64,000 bases of DNA from positions 124,001 through 188,000 of the forward strand of contig JBKBUF010000004.1 in NCBI GenBank assembly GCA_046290815.1. Reading direction: 5' to 3'. Numbering within the stretch: position 1 is the first letter of the stretch; each line of letters begins with the position of its first letter. Source of the stretch: JBKBUF01 sp046290815 (lineage in GTDB: Bacteria; Bacteroidota; Bacteroidia; Cytophagales; Cytophagaceae). The notes under the pieces were generated by a model, which was not told the origin of the DNA, searched no databases, and saw only the letters and a list, made by a program, of their open reading frames with translations. A program made the position numbers and the translations under genes. Of the stretch, positions 26,248-34,488 are shown piece after piece.

Positions 26248-26459
26248 TCTTTTTTACGCGGCTTATAGAAAATTGCGAAAAATTCCACTATAAAACCTAT
26301 TAACACGATAATCGGACCGATTGTTAAGCCCAGCGTTCCAAATCCGTATTGTTCATCATCAATGCTCATAACAAAAAATCCAATTAACAATGTGATGATC
26401 CCGCCGATCATAATCATGTAATTAACTTTACTAAAAATAAGCTTGTTATTGTTTTCCAT
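26244..26459 (-). CDS. DUF3098 small membrane protein
   Basis: A 71-residue protein with two hydrophobic helices (MIMIGGIITLLIGFFVM and LGLTIGPIIVLIGFIVEFFA) and a positive C-terminal tail (KPRKKE). I recognise it as the DUF3098 family, found between ftsX and uppP in many Bacteroidota. No function is established. It lies 1 bp after ftsX and overlaps uppP by 4 bp, which suggests coupling to division or wall-lipid recycling. Confidence 0.85.
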   Translation of the reverse strand: MENNNKLIFSKVNYMIMIGGIITLLIGFFVMSIDDEQYGFGTLGLTIGPIIVLIGFIVEFFAIFYKPRKKE

Positions 26460-26460
26460 A

Positions 26461-27360
26461 TTAATATAATTCGTCTAAAGACATTCCTATATATTTTCTT
26501 ACAGCTCGGAATGAGCTTAAAAGTCCGATGAAAATGCCTGCCCCGATTAAACTACCAAGTATTATTCCCAGCATTTTAAAATCCTTTAGTTGCTCTAGTT
26601 CAGGTACAATTGTGTAAGCATAATGCAGAACACCTGCAAGTAGCCCGGAAGCAATAACACCTGCAATGAATCCCTGAAATGCCGCTCTTAGTAAAAAAGG
26701 TTTTTGAATGAAACTTCTTCTGGCTCCAACGAGCTGCATACTCCTGATGAGAAATCTCTGAGAATATAAAGCAAGTTTGATTGTATTGTTGATTAACAGT
26801 ATAGTTACAAAAATCAATATAAGTGAAAAGGAACCCATTACGATACTGATTAATCTGATGTTTTTGTTAATTGCTTCTATCAAATTGACAGGGTAGTCAA
26901 CCTCAAAAACACCATCCAATGACTTCAGCTGTTCAGAAATATTTTTCATTTTAGCTGCTCTGAAATAATCAGAGTTGATTTTGACGGAAAGGGATGGTCT
27001 TAAAGGATTTTCGCTTAGTATTACAGAAAAGTCTTCACCAGTTTCTTTTATAAATGCTTCAGTGGCCTGCTCAAGTGAAACATAGGATATTTGTGGAATA
27101 TTATCAGGTTTGGCTACAAAGGGCCTGGTTCCGATATTTTTAATCAGGCTATCAAGGCTTGTTTCACTAAGGTTTTTGTCCAGATAAACGTTTATTTCAA
27201 CGTTTTCCTTAATTAATACAGAAAGGCGTTGGGCATGAAAGTACAGAAGGGCAAATAATCCAATGACAAACAGAGAAAGGGTAATACTTAGTATTACTGT
27301 AAAGTAGGGGTAACTGCCCAGATTTTTTTTTCTCTTTTTGATACTCACAATAAAATTCAT
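26461..27360 (-). CDS. ftsX: Cell-division protein FtsX
   Basis: Membrane half of the FtsEX ABC complex. The 299-residue product starts at ATG 27360; the codon before it is TTG and less likely. It has an N-terminal TM segment (SYPYFTVILSITLSLFVIG), a periplasmic domain (residues about 45-165, NVEINVYLDKNLSE) and three C-terminal TM segments with the permease motif MQLVGARRSFIQKPFLLRA. It heads the operon ftsX-DUF3098-uppP-truB-ribF. Its start codon and promoter lie within a long inverted repeat (27358-27407). The ATPase partner is at 4681-5391. Confidence 0.93.
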   Translation of the reverse strand: MNFIVSIKKRKKNLGSYPYFTVILSITLSLFVIGLFALLYFHAQRLSVLIKENVEINVYLDKNLSETSLDSLIKNIGTRPFVAKPDNIPQISYVSLEQATEAFIKETGEDFSVILSENPLRPSLSVKINSDYFRAAKMKNISEQLKSLDGVFEVDYPVNLIEAINKNIRLISIVMGSFSLILIFVTILLINNTIKLALYSQRFLIRSMQLVGARRSFIQKPFLLRAAFQGFIAGVIASGLLAGVLHYAYTIVPELEQLKDFKMLGIILGSLIGAGIFIGLLSSFRAVRKYIGMSLDELY

Positions 27361-27407
27361 CAATCGTTACAAATTTAGCAAAAGATTTCTATTTGCAACG
27401 ATTGATG
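27358..27407. repeat. Inverted repeat spanning the ftsX start and promoter
   Basis: Two 17-bp arms (27358-27374 and 27391-27407; sequence CATCAATCGTTACAAAT and its complement with one mismatch) flank 16 bp. The minus-strand -7 element TAAATTTG (27370-27377) overlaps the left arm, which also holds the ftsX ATG. Read as RNA from the upstream sigma/anti-sigma genes it is a terminator-like hairpin. Confidence 0.6.
27370..27377 (-). promoter_or_regulatory. -7 promoter element of the ftsX operon
   Basis: TAAATTTG on the minus strand is a full TAnnTTTG match; GTTG, 18 bp further upstream, is a one-mismatch -33 element. Transcription would start within a few bases of the ftsX ATG, making the message nearly leaderless. 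Confidence 0.4.
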
Positions 27408-27423
27408 AGGCTATAGTGGTATA

Positions 27424-28374
27424 TTACTTTTTAAGTCTTTCCAACTCCCTTACGATGGATTTGTCCAGGATTTCTTTCAGAGGGGATATTTCGAGCTGAT
27501 TTGGCTTTAGCTCATAATAGCTGCTGTCGAAGAAAAGAAAAAGTTCTCTTCCCTGAGAGGTATTTAATTCCAGAATTTCGTAAGGTTTGGAATTAAAATC
27601 TCCATAAAGGAATAGCTTGTTGTTATAGTGCTGATAGTGGAATTCTTTGTTTTTCCTGCTGGCAAGTATTTTTACGGACAAGTTGTCTAGTTTATTTTCA
27701 TCTCTGTGTGTAATTTCAGCATTTACAACTTTAGAGGTATTATCGGATTTAACATCACCTTCATCACCAAAACTTTCAGCAATTTTCGGCTCGTTTACTG
27801 AAGGGAAAACAGTTCTTTTCTTTAAGGTTACGGTTTCCCTGGTGGATTCATTGTTTAAGACAAGCTCCTCGGTTTTAACCTTTGGTGCCTTAGAACTAAC
27901 ATTTCTTTCTTTTGAAGCTTTTTTTACAGCTTTTTGGGTAGTAACATCCTGGTTATTGATTATGCTGACAGGCTTTTCTTCTGCAACCATCTCAACATTA
28001 TCCGTAACTAGGTCGGATTTATTTGTTTCAATATTGGTATCTACAACAACCTGTGGTTCATGAGTCCTTGTGAAATAATAAATGCTGGTTCCAACCACTG
28101 CAGTAATTACAACAGATGCCGCAAATTTTAATATAGCAGCGTTATTAATAAAACTGCTTCCTGTACCGACGACTTCTATATTATTTAGCCTGGCTTTTAA
28201 TTCGGCTTTACGTGCATTTTTTAATCCGTCGATAATATCTTTTTGTAGCTGAATTTCATTCTTAATCAAAGGGTCTTTGCTCATAGCCTCTTCGAAAAAA
28301 GCTTTTTCTTCCCCTTTCAATTTTCCAGAAAGAAAGGAATCGATATTATCCTGATTGTAAAAATTATTAGTCAT
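27424..28374 (-). CDS. Probable anti-sigma factor (single-pass membrane protein)
   Basis: A 316-residue protein encoded 4 bp after an ECF sigma factor gene. The N-terminal cytoplasmic part (residues 1-80; FLSGKLKGEEKAFFEEAMSKDP) resembles the helical zinc-free anti-sigma start of Bacteroidota proteins. A TM segment (AAILKFAASVVITAVVGTSIYY) is at about residues 78-100. The remainder is a long Lys/Glu/Val/Thr-rich linker and a C-terminal periplasmic domain (KEFHYQHYNNKLFLYGDF, ELFLFFDSSYYELKP). Position and topology make the anti-sigma role likely, but the domain is not one I can name. Confidence 0.65.
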   Translation of the reverse strand: MTNNFYNQDNIDSFLSGKLKGEEKAFFEEAMSKDPLIKNEIQLQKDIIDGLKNARKAELKARLNNIEVVGTGSSFINNAAILKFAASVVITAVVGTSIYYFTRTHEPQVVVDTNIETNKSDLVTDNVEMVAEEKPVSIINNQDVTTQKAVKKASKERNVSSKAPKVKTEELVLNNESTRETVTLKKRTVFPSVNEPKIAESFGDEGDVKSDNTSKVVNAEITHRDENKLDNLSVKILASRKNKEFHYQHYNNKLFLYGDFNSKPYEILELNTSQGRELFLFFDSSYYELKPNQLEISPLKEILDKSIVRELERLKK

Positions 28375-28378
28375 ATAA

Positions 28379-28918
28379 TCAGTCTAAAAAGTCTTTTGCT
28401 GTGTATAATGATTTTATTTTGTTATCTAATTCTTTCTTACACTTATATTTTTTTGTTTTGGCCGTATCAGCATTGGCAAATCCCATTTTTTCTGCAATGT
28501 CATTCATGGACAAATTATCAAAATAATAGTAAGTCAATATTTTTTTGCAGGTATCCCCAAGGTCGTTAATACATTTGTTGATGATTTCCGCCCTTTCTTT
28601 CTGATCCATATTGCTCACTTCCTGAGCATCTGTTTCTTCATTGGATAACCTACTCTTTCTCTCCAATTCTTTTCTCCACAGGTTCAGGCAAATACTGTAT
28701 AGATAAGTGCTTATTTTAGAGCTTAGTACAAATTCGTCAGTATTTACTTTCTGCCAAAGGACAATGAGTGCATCCTGAAAGATATCTTTAGCTTCATCCT
28801 CAGAACCATTGTTTTTGATGATCATTTTGACCATCATTCTATAATTTTTCTTATAAAGAAAATCCAGGGCTTTTTCGTCCCCTTTCTTAATCTTCTCTAT
28901 AATCTCATTATCCTTCAT
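28379..28918 (-). CDS. ECF-type RNA polymerase sigma factor
   Basis: A 179-residue sigma-70 family protein with only regions 2 and 4, as in extracytoplasmic-function sigma factors. Region 2: ALDFLYKKNYRMMVKMI, then EDEAKDIFQDALIVLWQKV, the core-binding and -10 recognition segment. Region 4: CKKILTYYYFDNLSMNDIAEKMGFANADTA, a helix-turn-helix for the -35. It is followed 4 bp later by a membrane protein that is probably its anti-sigma factor. No signal input can be deduced. Confidence 0.93.
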   Translation of the reverse strand: MKDNEIIEKIKKGDEKALDFLYKKNYRMMVKMIIKNNGSEDEAKDIFQDALIVLWQKVNTDEFVLSSKISTYLYSICLNLWRKELERKSRLSNEETDAQEVSNMDQKERAEIINKCINDLGDTCKKILTYYYFDNLSMNDIAEKMGFANADTAKTKKYKCKKELDNKIKSLYTAKDFLD

Positions 28919-29202
28919 TGTGTTTATACGCGGATGTTAGTAATTGTAACCGCAAAGTATTTTAATTTACAAAAAAATTTCATTAAAACCAGTTAAAATT
29001 GTTATTATTAATGAATTACCAGAATCATTGCTATTAGTTATTGATCCTTTTTTTAAGTTTATATATTGATTTAAACGAAATTATTTGTCCTTAAAGATAA
29101 TCAGCTGAGATTAATTTATCATCATTTACTACAATTTTGTATTGAAATGAACATAATTCATCGGAGGTGGTTATTTTTGTAAACCAATCCTTTGACAAAT
29201 CT

Positions 29203-29637
29203 ATGCTGATATCTACATCCAATATCCCGGCATCATACTGCTTTTTGAAGCCGGAAATCAGAAAAAATGCTATTTTAATTGCAGGAAAATTAATTTCAGA
29301 AGATTTTGATGAGTCTGTATCTTTTACAGTGGCATATTTGAAAGCCAGTTGTTTCGGGAAAAATGTTTCTGAAGTGTTACATCTGATACCTCATAAAGCA
29401 GGGTGGGGATTAATTTCTGAAAAGGATGAAACTGTGTTTTTTACTGAAACGCACAAAAATGAGGCAATTAAAAAGGCCAGAGTGATTGCCAAGTCAAAAA
29501 AAGCCAGGCTTACCATTCATTATTCCGACAGCTTGAGGGATGTGGAAAGCTTTGAAGTGAACAGGCCTGCTATTTCCTCCAGAAGTATGAAAATAACAAC
29601 TTCTGAAAATCTTAATCAGGAATTAGCAATGCTGTGA
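29203..29637 (+). CDS. DUF2188-domain protein
   Basis: A protein of about 144 residues from ATG 29203 (MLISTSNIPASYC); the open frame extends to a GTG at 29167, which would add 12 residues. The N-terminal half (KPEIRKNAILIAGKLISED, VAYLKASCF) is not recognised. The C-terminal half, HLIPHKAGWGLISEKDE through TETHKNEAIKKARVIAKSKKARLTIHY, follows the DUF2188 pattern, a short beta-alpha-beta domain of unknown function. A good terminator follows 23 bp after the stop codon. Confidence 0.65.
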   Translation: MLISTSNIPASYCFLKPEIRKNAILIAGKLISEDFDESVSFTVAYLKASCFGKNVSEVLHLIPHKAGWGLISEKDETVFFTETHKNEAIKKARVIAKSKKARLTIHYSDSLRDVESFEVNRPAISSRSMKITTSENLNQELAML

Positions 29638-29659
29638 TTGAGAAAAATACATTGATTTC

Positions 29660-29698
29660 AAATGTCCTGAAGGGGTAAATCTTTCAGGACATTTTTTT
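29660..29698 (+). terminator. Intrinsic terminator between the DUF2188 gene and marR
   Basis: AAATGTCCTGAA (29660-29671) and TTTCAGGACATTT (29682-29694) pair around a 10-nt loop, followed by a T-run (29692-29698). The stop codon of the convergent MarR gene lies at its right end. Confidence 0.8.
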
Positions 29699-30146
29699 AT
29701 CCCCGAAGTTTATCCAGCAACGAATTAAGCTTTTTGGCTTCTTCAATTGATAAGGTCGCGAAATTTTTCTCAAAAGAAGGCATTTCCTTGTCAATTTTAT
29801 TTAAAAGATCCATCCCTTTTTTAGTGATGTGAATGTCAACAGCTCTTTTATCTTCAGTGCAGGTTTTTCTATCCAGAAGGTTTTTAAGTCGGAGCCTTTC
29901 CACTATTCTTGAGGCGTCAGACATTTTATCGAGCATTCTGTCTTTAAGAAGATTTATATTGGCAGGGTTTGGATGCTGTCCCTTTACTATCCTTAAAATG
30001 TTGAATTGCTGTTTGGTCAATCCAAATTTTTTAAAGAAGTCTTTCGATTTCGATTCAAGCCAGTTGGAAGTATAAATAAGATTGACTAAAGCTTTATGGT
30101 ATTCATTTCTGAATTCCTTTTGCTTAATTTCTTCTTCCAGCTTCAT
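29697..30146 (-). CDS. MarR-family transcriptional regulator
   Basis: A 149-residue winged-helix DNA-binding protein. Helices FRNEYHKALVNLIYTSNWLESKSKDF at the N-terminus are the dimerisation part. GLTKQQFNILRIVKGQHPNPANINLL, MLDKMSDASRIVERL and the wing segment RLKNLLDRKTCTEDKRAVDIHITKKG are characteristic of MarR, including the conserved DxR of EDKRAVDI. The ligand and targets are unknown; it lies 20 bp downstream of folE on the same strand, so it may be in one unit with the pterin genes. Confidence 0.9.
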   Translation of the reverse strand: MKLEEEIKQKEFRNEYHKALVNLIYTSNWLESKSKDFFKKFGLTKQQFNILRIVKGQHPNPANINLLKDRMLDKMSDASRIVERLRLKNLLDRKTCTEDKRAVDIHITKKGMDLLNKIDKEMPSFEKNFATLSIEEAKKLNSLLDKLRG

Positions 30147-30166
30147 TGAAAAGACTCCTTAAGGTA

Positions 30167-30853
30167 TTATTGAATGTATTTTAAAAATTCCGATTTGATC
30201 GAATCTTCTTTAAACTTACCGTTGTAATGTGCGGTAACAGTACGACTGTTAAAATCATTCACACCTCTTGATGACACACACATGTGAGCTGCATCTAATA
30301 CAACCGCCACATCTTCTGTCTGAAGTGTTTCTTTCAGATCATTGGCAATTTGTACAGTAAGTCTTTCCTGTATCTGAGGTCTTTTTGCATAATGTTGTAC
30401 AAGTCTGTTGATCTTAGAAAGCCCTATTACTTTTCCTGACGAAAAATATGCCACATGTGCCTTCCCATAGATAGGTACAAAATGATGCTCACAGTAAGAG
30501 TAAAAAGTAATATCTTTTTCCACCAACATTTCATTGTAGCGGAATTTATTTTCAAAAAGCCTTATTTTAGGTCTGTTTTCAGGATTAAGTCCTGCAAATA
30601 CCTCCTTTACAAACATTTTAGCAACCCTGTCTGGGGTTCCGCTAAGACTATCATCTTCCAGGTCTAAACCGAGGATGTGCATTATTTCTTTAAAATGCTT
30701 GGAGATTAATTCTATTTTAAGCTCATCATCCATAGCAAATGCATCAGCCCTCATCGGGGTTTCCGTATTGGATCCCAAATGATCGTCACCGATTTCATCA
30801 ATAGTAAGGTCTTTAATCAGCCGGGTATTCAACAAAGTTCCTTTCGGTTTCAT
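30167..30853 (-). CDS. folE: GTP cyclohydrolase I
   Basis: Converts GTP to dihydroneopterin triphosphate, the first step of folate/tetrahydropterin and queuosine-type pathways. The 228-residue product has SGTPDRVAKMFVKEVF, the zinc ligands in FYSYCEHHFVPI and DAAHMCVSSRGV, and RLTVQIANDL. The family-conserved EIGDDHLG segment lies upstream of the second methionine. That supports the ATG at 30853, even though it creates a 41-bp overlap with the queD-like gene. The pair supplies and uses dihydroneopterin triphosphate in sequence. Confidence 0.96.
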   Translation of the reverse strand: MKPKGTLLNTRLIKDLTIDEIGDDHLGSNTETPMRADAFAMDDELKIELISKHFKEIMHILGLDLEDDSLSGTPDRVAKMFVKEVFAGLNPENRPKIRLFENKFRYNEMLVEKDITFYSYCEHHFVPIYGKAHVAYFSSGKVIGLSKINRLVQHYAKRPQIQERLTVQIANDLKETLQTEDVAVVLDAAHMCVSSRGVNDFNSRTVTAHYNGKFKEDSIKSEFLKYIQ

Positions 30854-31223
30854 ACAATAGTACCTTTAAGTCGTATTTTTTTTCTATTCTCTCTCTTAAA
30901 ATTTCCCAGATAACTTTGGCAATATTCTCTGCCGTAGGATTTAGTGATTTAAATTCTTCGGTATCGAGATTAAGATTTTTATGGTCAAATTTTTTTATTA
31001 TATGGTCTTTGATCAGATCACTTAAAAATTTCATATCAATAACGTATCCGGTATCAGGATTAGTTTCTCCGGTAACTTTTACAATCACTTCATAGTTGTG
31101 GCCATGAAAGTATGGATTGCTGCATTTACCGAATATCTTCTCATTTTTTTCCTCAGACCATTCAGGATTGAATAATCTGTGGGCTGCATTGAAATGTTCT
31201 TTCCTATATACGGAAGTCCTCAT
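30813..31223 (-). CDS. queD: 6-carboxytetrahydropterin synthase / 6-pyruvoyltetrahydropterin synthase family
   Basis: Uses the product of FolE: QueD makes 6-carboxytetrahydropterin for queuosine, while PTPS makes tetrahydrobiopterin precursors. The 136-residue product starts at ATG 31223 (MRTSVYRKEHFNAAHRL); the longer frame begins with TTG. Zinc ligands are the histidines of FNAAHRL and FHGHNYEV. The catalytic Cys lies in FGKCSNPYFHGHNY, followed by GYVIDMKFL, LDHKNLN-like FDHKNLNLD and PTAENIAKVIWE. The Cys-x3-PY-FHGHNY form and the final YETERNFVEY resemble Bacteroidota QueD/PTPS-III-like enzymes; function is not settled. Confidence 0.88.
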   Translation of the reverse strand: MRTSVYRKEHFNAAHRLFNPEWSEEKNEKIFGKCSNPYFHGHNYEVIVKVTGETNPDTGYVIDMKFLSDLIKDHIIKKFDHKNLNLDTEEFKSLNPTAENIAKVIWEILRERIEKKYDLKVLLYETERNFVEYPAD

Positions 31224-31251
31224 AAGGATGAATTCCAAAATTTAATTTAAG

Positions 31252-31259
31252 CAAAAATA
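31252..31259 (-). promoter_or_regulatory. -7 promoter element of the queD-folE(-marR) unit
   Basis: TATTTTTG on the minus strand, a full TAnnTTTG match, predicts a start of transcription near 31247, about 24 nt ahead of the ATG at 31223. It supports the shorter start of the pterin synthase. Confidence 0.45.
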
Positions 31260-31387
31260 TCCTTTTTCCTTAAAAAATCATGGAAAAATATAACTTATAT
31301 GTTTAAACAGTTATGGAGATGGTCAATGAATGATTTTCCTTATTTAAAAAGCGAATTCTGTTGAGACAGGTATTATGTCAAAAACCC

Positions 31388-32296
31388 TCAGAATTTTCTA
31401 ATCAGCTCTGAACCCTGTATTTGCAGGATGCGGTCTTTTATTGTAATTAAATAAATGCCTGATGGGTAATTCTCCAGATTTATATCCAGGAAATTCAAAG
31501 CTGAAGCATTGAAAATATTCTGAGAAGAAATGTTAGATAAAGTTACTTCGAATTTTTTATTTGGCCAGGTAATCCTGACGTGGTTTCCTGTTAAGTAGGT
31601 GACGCTTGCATTAATTTCCTGTAATGTAAATGAGGCGCTGGCTATCAAATGACATTTTGTACCGTATATGATAGAATTGTTTTCTTTTACACAATAGTAT
31701 TCACTTTCTACAGCTGCTAATGGAAAATTTAATGGTTCATCTGATACTCCCATATAACTTCCAATGGATTCAATAAAATATTCAGGATGATAACAGTTCT
31801 CATTTTCCGGTCTTATTAAATGAAATTTTCTGACCTGTTTATTATTGGAGAGGGATATAGTTTCGATGTCTGAAACGATTACAGGAGTTGACTCACTTTC
31901 AGTGCTACAAGTCATTTTTGTGAAAATCATTGTTTCTCCGACCTGTTTGGAACAGTCAAAAACCAGTTTCTCCTTATTTGTTCCCGGTTCAATTTTATAA
32001 ATTTTTTGTTCACTTATATCTTCCCGAATAAATGCATAAACATTGGTGTTAATGTTTTGTGGTGAGGCTTGATTATAACTGGTTGAGAATAGTTTTTTAT
32101 AGATTTTATCATTTATTGAAGTGTCACCAGAAATGTAAAATTTATAAATATCTCTGGCTGGGATTTCTGCATGGGATGACAGTTTTGCTACATGCCAAAT
32201 TTTATTTTCAGTAATCAGTGGTTGATAATCCTGGGCATTAACAATAAAAATATTGCAAGTAATAAAGCAAAAAAGAATAAAAGGATATTTTTTCAT
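31388..32296 (-). CDS. Secreted protein with type A T9SS C-terminal sorting domain
   Basis: A 302-residue exported protein, otherwise unrecognised. Signal peptide: MKKYPFILFCFITCNIFIVNAQ. The middle portion (NKIWHVAKLSS, YKFYISGDTSINDKIYKKLF, ESIGSYMGV) follows a pattern common in Bacteroidota secreted proteins of unknown role. The last 80 residues (VTYLTGNHVRITWPNKKFEV, NFLDINLENYPSGIYLITI, GSELIRKF) match the T9SS type A sorting domain, including the YPSGIYLI strand and the basic C-terminus. It should be carried across the outer membrane and either anchored or released. Confidence 0.78.
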   Translation of the reverse strand: MKKYPFILFCFITCNIFIVNAQDYQPLITENKIWHVAKLSSHAEIPARDIYKFYISGDTSINDKIYKKLFSTSYNQASPQNINTNVYAFIREDISEQKIYKIEPGTNKEKLVFDCSKQVGETMIFTKMTCSTESESTPVIVSDIETISLSNNKQVRKFHLIRPENENCYHPEYFIESIGSYMGVSDEPLNFPLAAVESEYYCVKENNSIIYGTKCHLIASASFTLQEINASVTYLTGNHVRITWPNKKFEVTLSNISSQNIFNASALNFLDINLENYPSGIYLITIKDRILQIQGSELIRKF

Positions 32297-32380
32297 ATCA
32301 CAATTGTTGAAAATGAATTGTAATATATGAAAAATATATTTTATTGATGTGGTTTAGATGATTTTATTAAAAAACCATTA

Positions 32381-33946
32381 TCATTCCGCACCGATTCCCA
32401 GGTAGGTCCTTACTTTTTCTTCATCAAATTTTTCCGCAGCACTGTCCTCTTTTTGTAAAAGACTAGCAATTATTCCTGCTGCCATGGAGCAGGGAATGGA
32501 TATAATCGCAGGATTTTTTATAGGAAAAATAGCTTGTTCAAATCCTGCCATTTCTACCCATACTGTTGGACTTAAAATTATTAGTAAGATGGACAGTGAT
32601 GTACCAGTGATCATGCTAACAACTGCACCTTTGGTGGTAAATTTCTTCCAGGAAATAGATAGTAGAAGTGCAGGAAAATTGGCACTGGCAGCTATTGCAA
32701 AGGCCAGTCCCACCATGAATGCAACATTCTGACCTTTAAATATCAGGCCGAGCACAATTGATAATATGCCGAGTAAAATTGTAGCTCTTCTTGCCACTAC
32801 AACTTCGCCTTTTTCGTCTGAAACACCGTTTTGAAATACATTCACATAAAGGTCATGCGAAAGGGTAGAAGCTCCGGAGAGAGTAAGTCCTGCAACTACT
32901 GCCAGTATTGTTGCAAAGGCAACTGCAGCAATAAATCCCATAAACATTTTACCGCCTGTGGCTTCAGCCAGCAATAATGCAGCCATGTTTCCACCTTTCT
33001 CCTGAGCGATTATCAAATCTTTTCCTACCAACACCATTGCTCCGAAACCAATGATGAAAGTGAGTATATAAAAATAACCTATGAATCCTGTTGCTACAAA
33101 AACCGAAGTACGTGCAGCCTTAGCATCCGGTACTGTATAGAATCTCATAAGAATATGAGGCAAACCAGCAGTACCCAGCATCAGGGCAAGTCCTAATGAA
33201 ATAGCATCATACTTATTGGATATATAGCTTCCCGGATTCAGGATATCATCTGAGTAAATGCTGGCTGCTTTGTTAAATAATTCTGTAGGACTGAAATTAA
33301 AATTTATAAGGGTTAAAATTACAATCATTGTGGCACCTGCAAGTAATAGCACAGCTTTGATGATTTGAACCCATGTGGTGGCCAGCATACCACCGAAAAG
33401 AACGTAAGAGGTCATGACTGCACCAACAATCACAACTGCCATTGAATATTCGATACCGAATAACTTTTGTATCAAACTGCCTGCTCCAACCATTTGAGCT
33501 ATGAGATAAAATACGATGGTTGTTAACGATCCTGTTGCAGCGCAAATTCTGACAGGCTTTTGCTTCAAGCGGTAAGCTACAACATCAGCAAATGTATACT
33601 TCCCTAAATTTCGTAAAGGCTCTGCAATCAAAAACATAATCAATGGCCAGCCAACAAGAAACCCGATGGAGTAGATCAGTCCGTCGTAACCTTTGAGCGC
33701 AACCATACCCGCTATTCCAAGGAAGGATGCGGCACTCATATAATCTCCGGCAAGTGCAAGTCCATTTTGAAATCCGCTGATGTTCCTGCCTGCTGCATAA
33801 AACTCAGATGTAGTTTTAGTTCTTTTAGCCGCCCACCAGGTAATGTACATAGTGATGGCAACGAAAGCAAAGAACATAATGATTGCTGCTAAGCTTGGTT
33901 TACCCAAAGCAGTATCGGATGCCTGAAGCAATATGTTAAAATTCAT
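32381..33946 (-). CDS. actP: Sodium:solute symporter, acetate/cation type
   Basis: A 521-residue SSS-family transporter with about 13 TM helices, most similar to the acetate permease ActP: ITWWAAKRTKTTSEFYAAGRNISGFQNGLALAGDYMSAASFLG at the N-terminus (sodium-site region) and GTAGLPHILMRFYTVPDAKAARTS in the middle. Together with the DUF485 partner immediately upstream (4-bp overlap) it forms the usual yjcH-actP pair. Substrate could be acetate, pyruvate or another short carboxylate. The operon has a structured, terminator-bearing leader at 34237-34450. Confidence 0.9.
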   Translation of the reverse strand: MNFNILLQASDTALGKPSLAAIIMFFAFVAITMYITWWAAKRTKTTSEFYAAGRNISGFQNGLALAGDYMSAASFLGIAGMVALKGYDGLIYSIGFLVGWPLIMFLIAEPLRNLGKYTFADVVAYRLKQKPVRICAATGSLTTIVFYLIAQMVGAGSLIQKLFGIEYSMAVVIVGAVMTSYVLFGGMLATTWVQIIKAVLLLAGATMIVILTLINFNFSPTELFNKAASIYSDDILNPGSYISNKYDAISLGLALMLGTAGLPHILMRFYTVPDAKAARTSVFVATGFIGYFYILTFIIGFGAMVLVGKDLIIAQEKGGNMAALLLAEATGGKMFMGFIAAVAFATILAVVAGLTLSGASTLSHDLYVNVFQNGVSDEKGEVVVARRATILLGILSIVLGLIFKGQNVAFMVGLAFAIAASANFPALLLSISWKKFTTKGAVVSMITGTSLSILLIILSPTVWVEMAGFEQAIFPIKNPAIISIPCSMAAGIIASLLQKEDSAAEKFDEEKVRTYLGIGAE

Positions 33947-34236
33947 TTTTTGTTTATCTGATTTTTTACATTTTCCACTTTGCGGTCATATCTGGAATTG
34001 GCCCAATAGACATATACTCCTGTAAGGATCCATGAAAAAACTATAATTCCTAAGCCTATATGCAATCCTATCGGAAGAGAGCCGACTTTTTCACGAAGAA
34101 CGGTTTTATTAAAGGCAATAGTGCTGATATAACCAAAATACACTAATAAGATGATCGAAGAAAAAATAATGGAAAATATCCATCTGGTTCGGATTAGACT
34201 TTTAAGGTCCGGCTTTACCGCGGTGTCGTTTTTCAT
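33943..34236 (-). CDS. yjcH: DUF485 membrane protein, partner of the acetate-type symporter
   Basis: A 97-residue protein with two hydrophobic helices (WIFSIIFSSIILLVYFGYI and IGLHIGLGIIVFSWILTGVYVYW) and a charged C-terminal tail. Length, topology and the final WANSRYDRKVENV fit the DUF485/YjcH family, nearly always found directly ahead of actP. It overlaps actP by 4 bp, indicating coupled translation. Function is not established beyond that association. Confidence 0.88.
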   Translation of the reverse strand: MKNDTAVKPDLKSLIRTRWIFSIIFSSIILLVYFGYISTIAFNKTVLREKVGSLPIGLHIGLGIIVFSWILTGVYVYWANSRYDRKVENVKNQINKK

Positions 34237-34450
34237 GCTGGAAATTTTTTATTTATACGTAAAAATAAGCCGAATGGTATCGGCTTTAACAAGGGCAGAT
34301 AACTCCACAGCCCCCGCTTGTGAATTTTATCTGTTTTGTCCCTTGTCTCCACCGAATATTAAAATGGGTCATATTCGAAATAATTGATTAATAAAAAGCA
34401 AGTTAGAGCTTAATAAATCATTAAATAATTCTTGGAATAATTATAGAATC
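34237..34450 (-). promoter_or_regulatory. Structured 5' leader (or small RNA) of the yjcH-actP operon
   Basis: Transcribed leftwards from a promoter at 34455-34488, the leader folds into three hairpins. P1 is 34353-34377 (7 bp). P2 is 34289-34346: ACAAGGG and CAGATAA pair with TTATCTG and CCCTTGT with a 6-nt one-sided bulge, and an inner CACA/TGTG pair closes a loop of AGCGGGGGC. P3 is the terminator 34259-34287. The layout of domain, terminator and start codon suggests either a riboswitch/attenuator for the operon or a free ncRNA ending at the terminator. I cannot match it to a known riboswitch class. Confidence 0.55.
34259..34287 (-). terminator. Intrinsic terminator inside the yjcH-actP leader
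   Basis: On the minus strand AAGCCGA and TCGGCTT (34280-34286 and 34267-34273) pair around a 6-nt loop, followed by a T-rich run (ATTTTTACG). It lies about 23 nt before the DUF485 start codon, where attenuators normally sit. Confidence 0.6.
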
Positions 34451-34454
34451 GGCG

Positions 34455-34488
34455 CAAATATAAAAAAAAGGTTGTATGATTTACCAAA
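34455..34488 (-). promoter_or_regulatory. Promoter of the yjcH-actP leader transcript
   Basis: Minus strand: TTTG (34485-34488), 22-bp spacer, then TATATTTG (34455-34462), a full TAnnTTTG. The predicted start is near 34450, giving a 5' untranslated region of about 214 nt, unusually long for this window. Confidence 0.6.

Noticed and set aside
34289..34377. tmRNA 3' end on the plus strand (CCCTTGTCTCCACC resembles a tRNA-like end)
   Set aside because: No matching 5' acceptor strand, no T-loop TTCGA, and no tag reading frame; the minus-strand leader reading explains the structure better.
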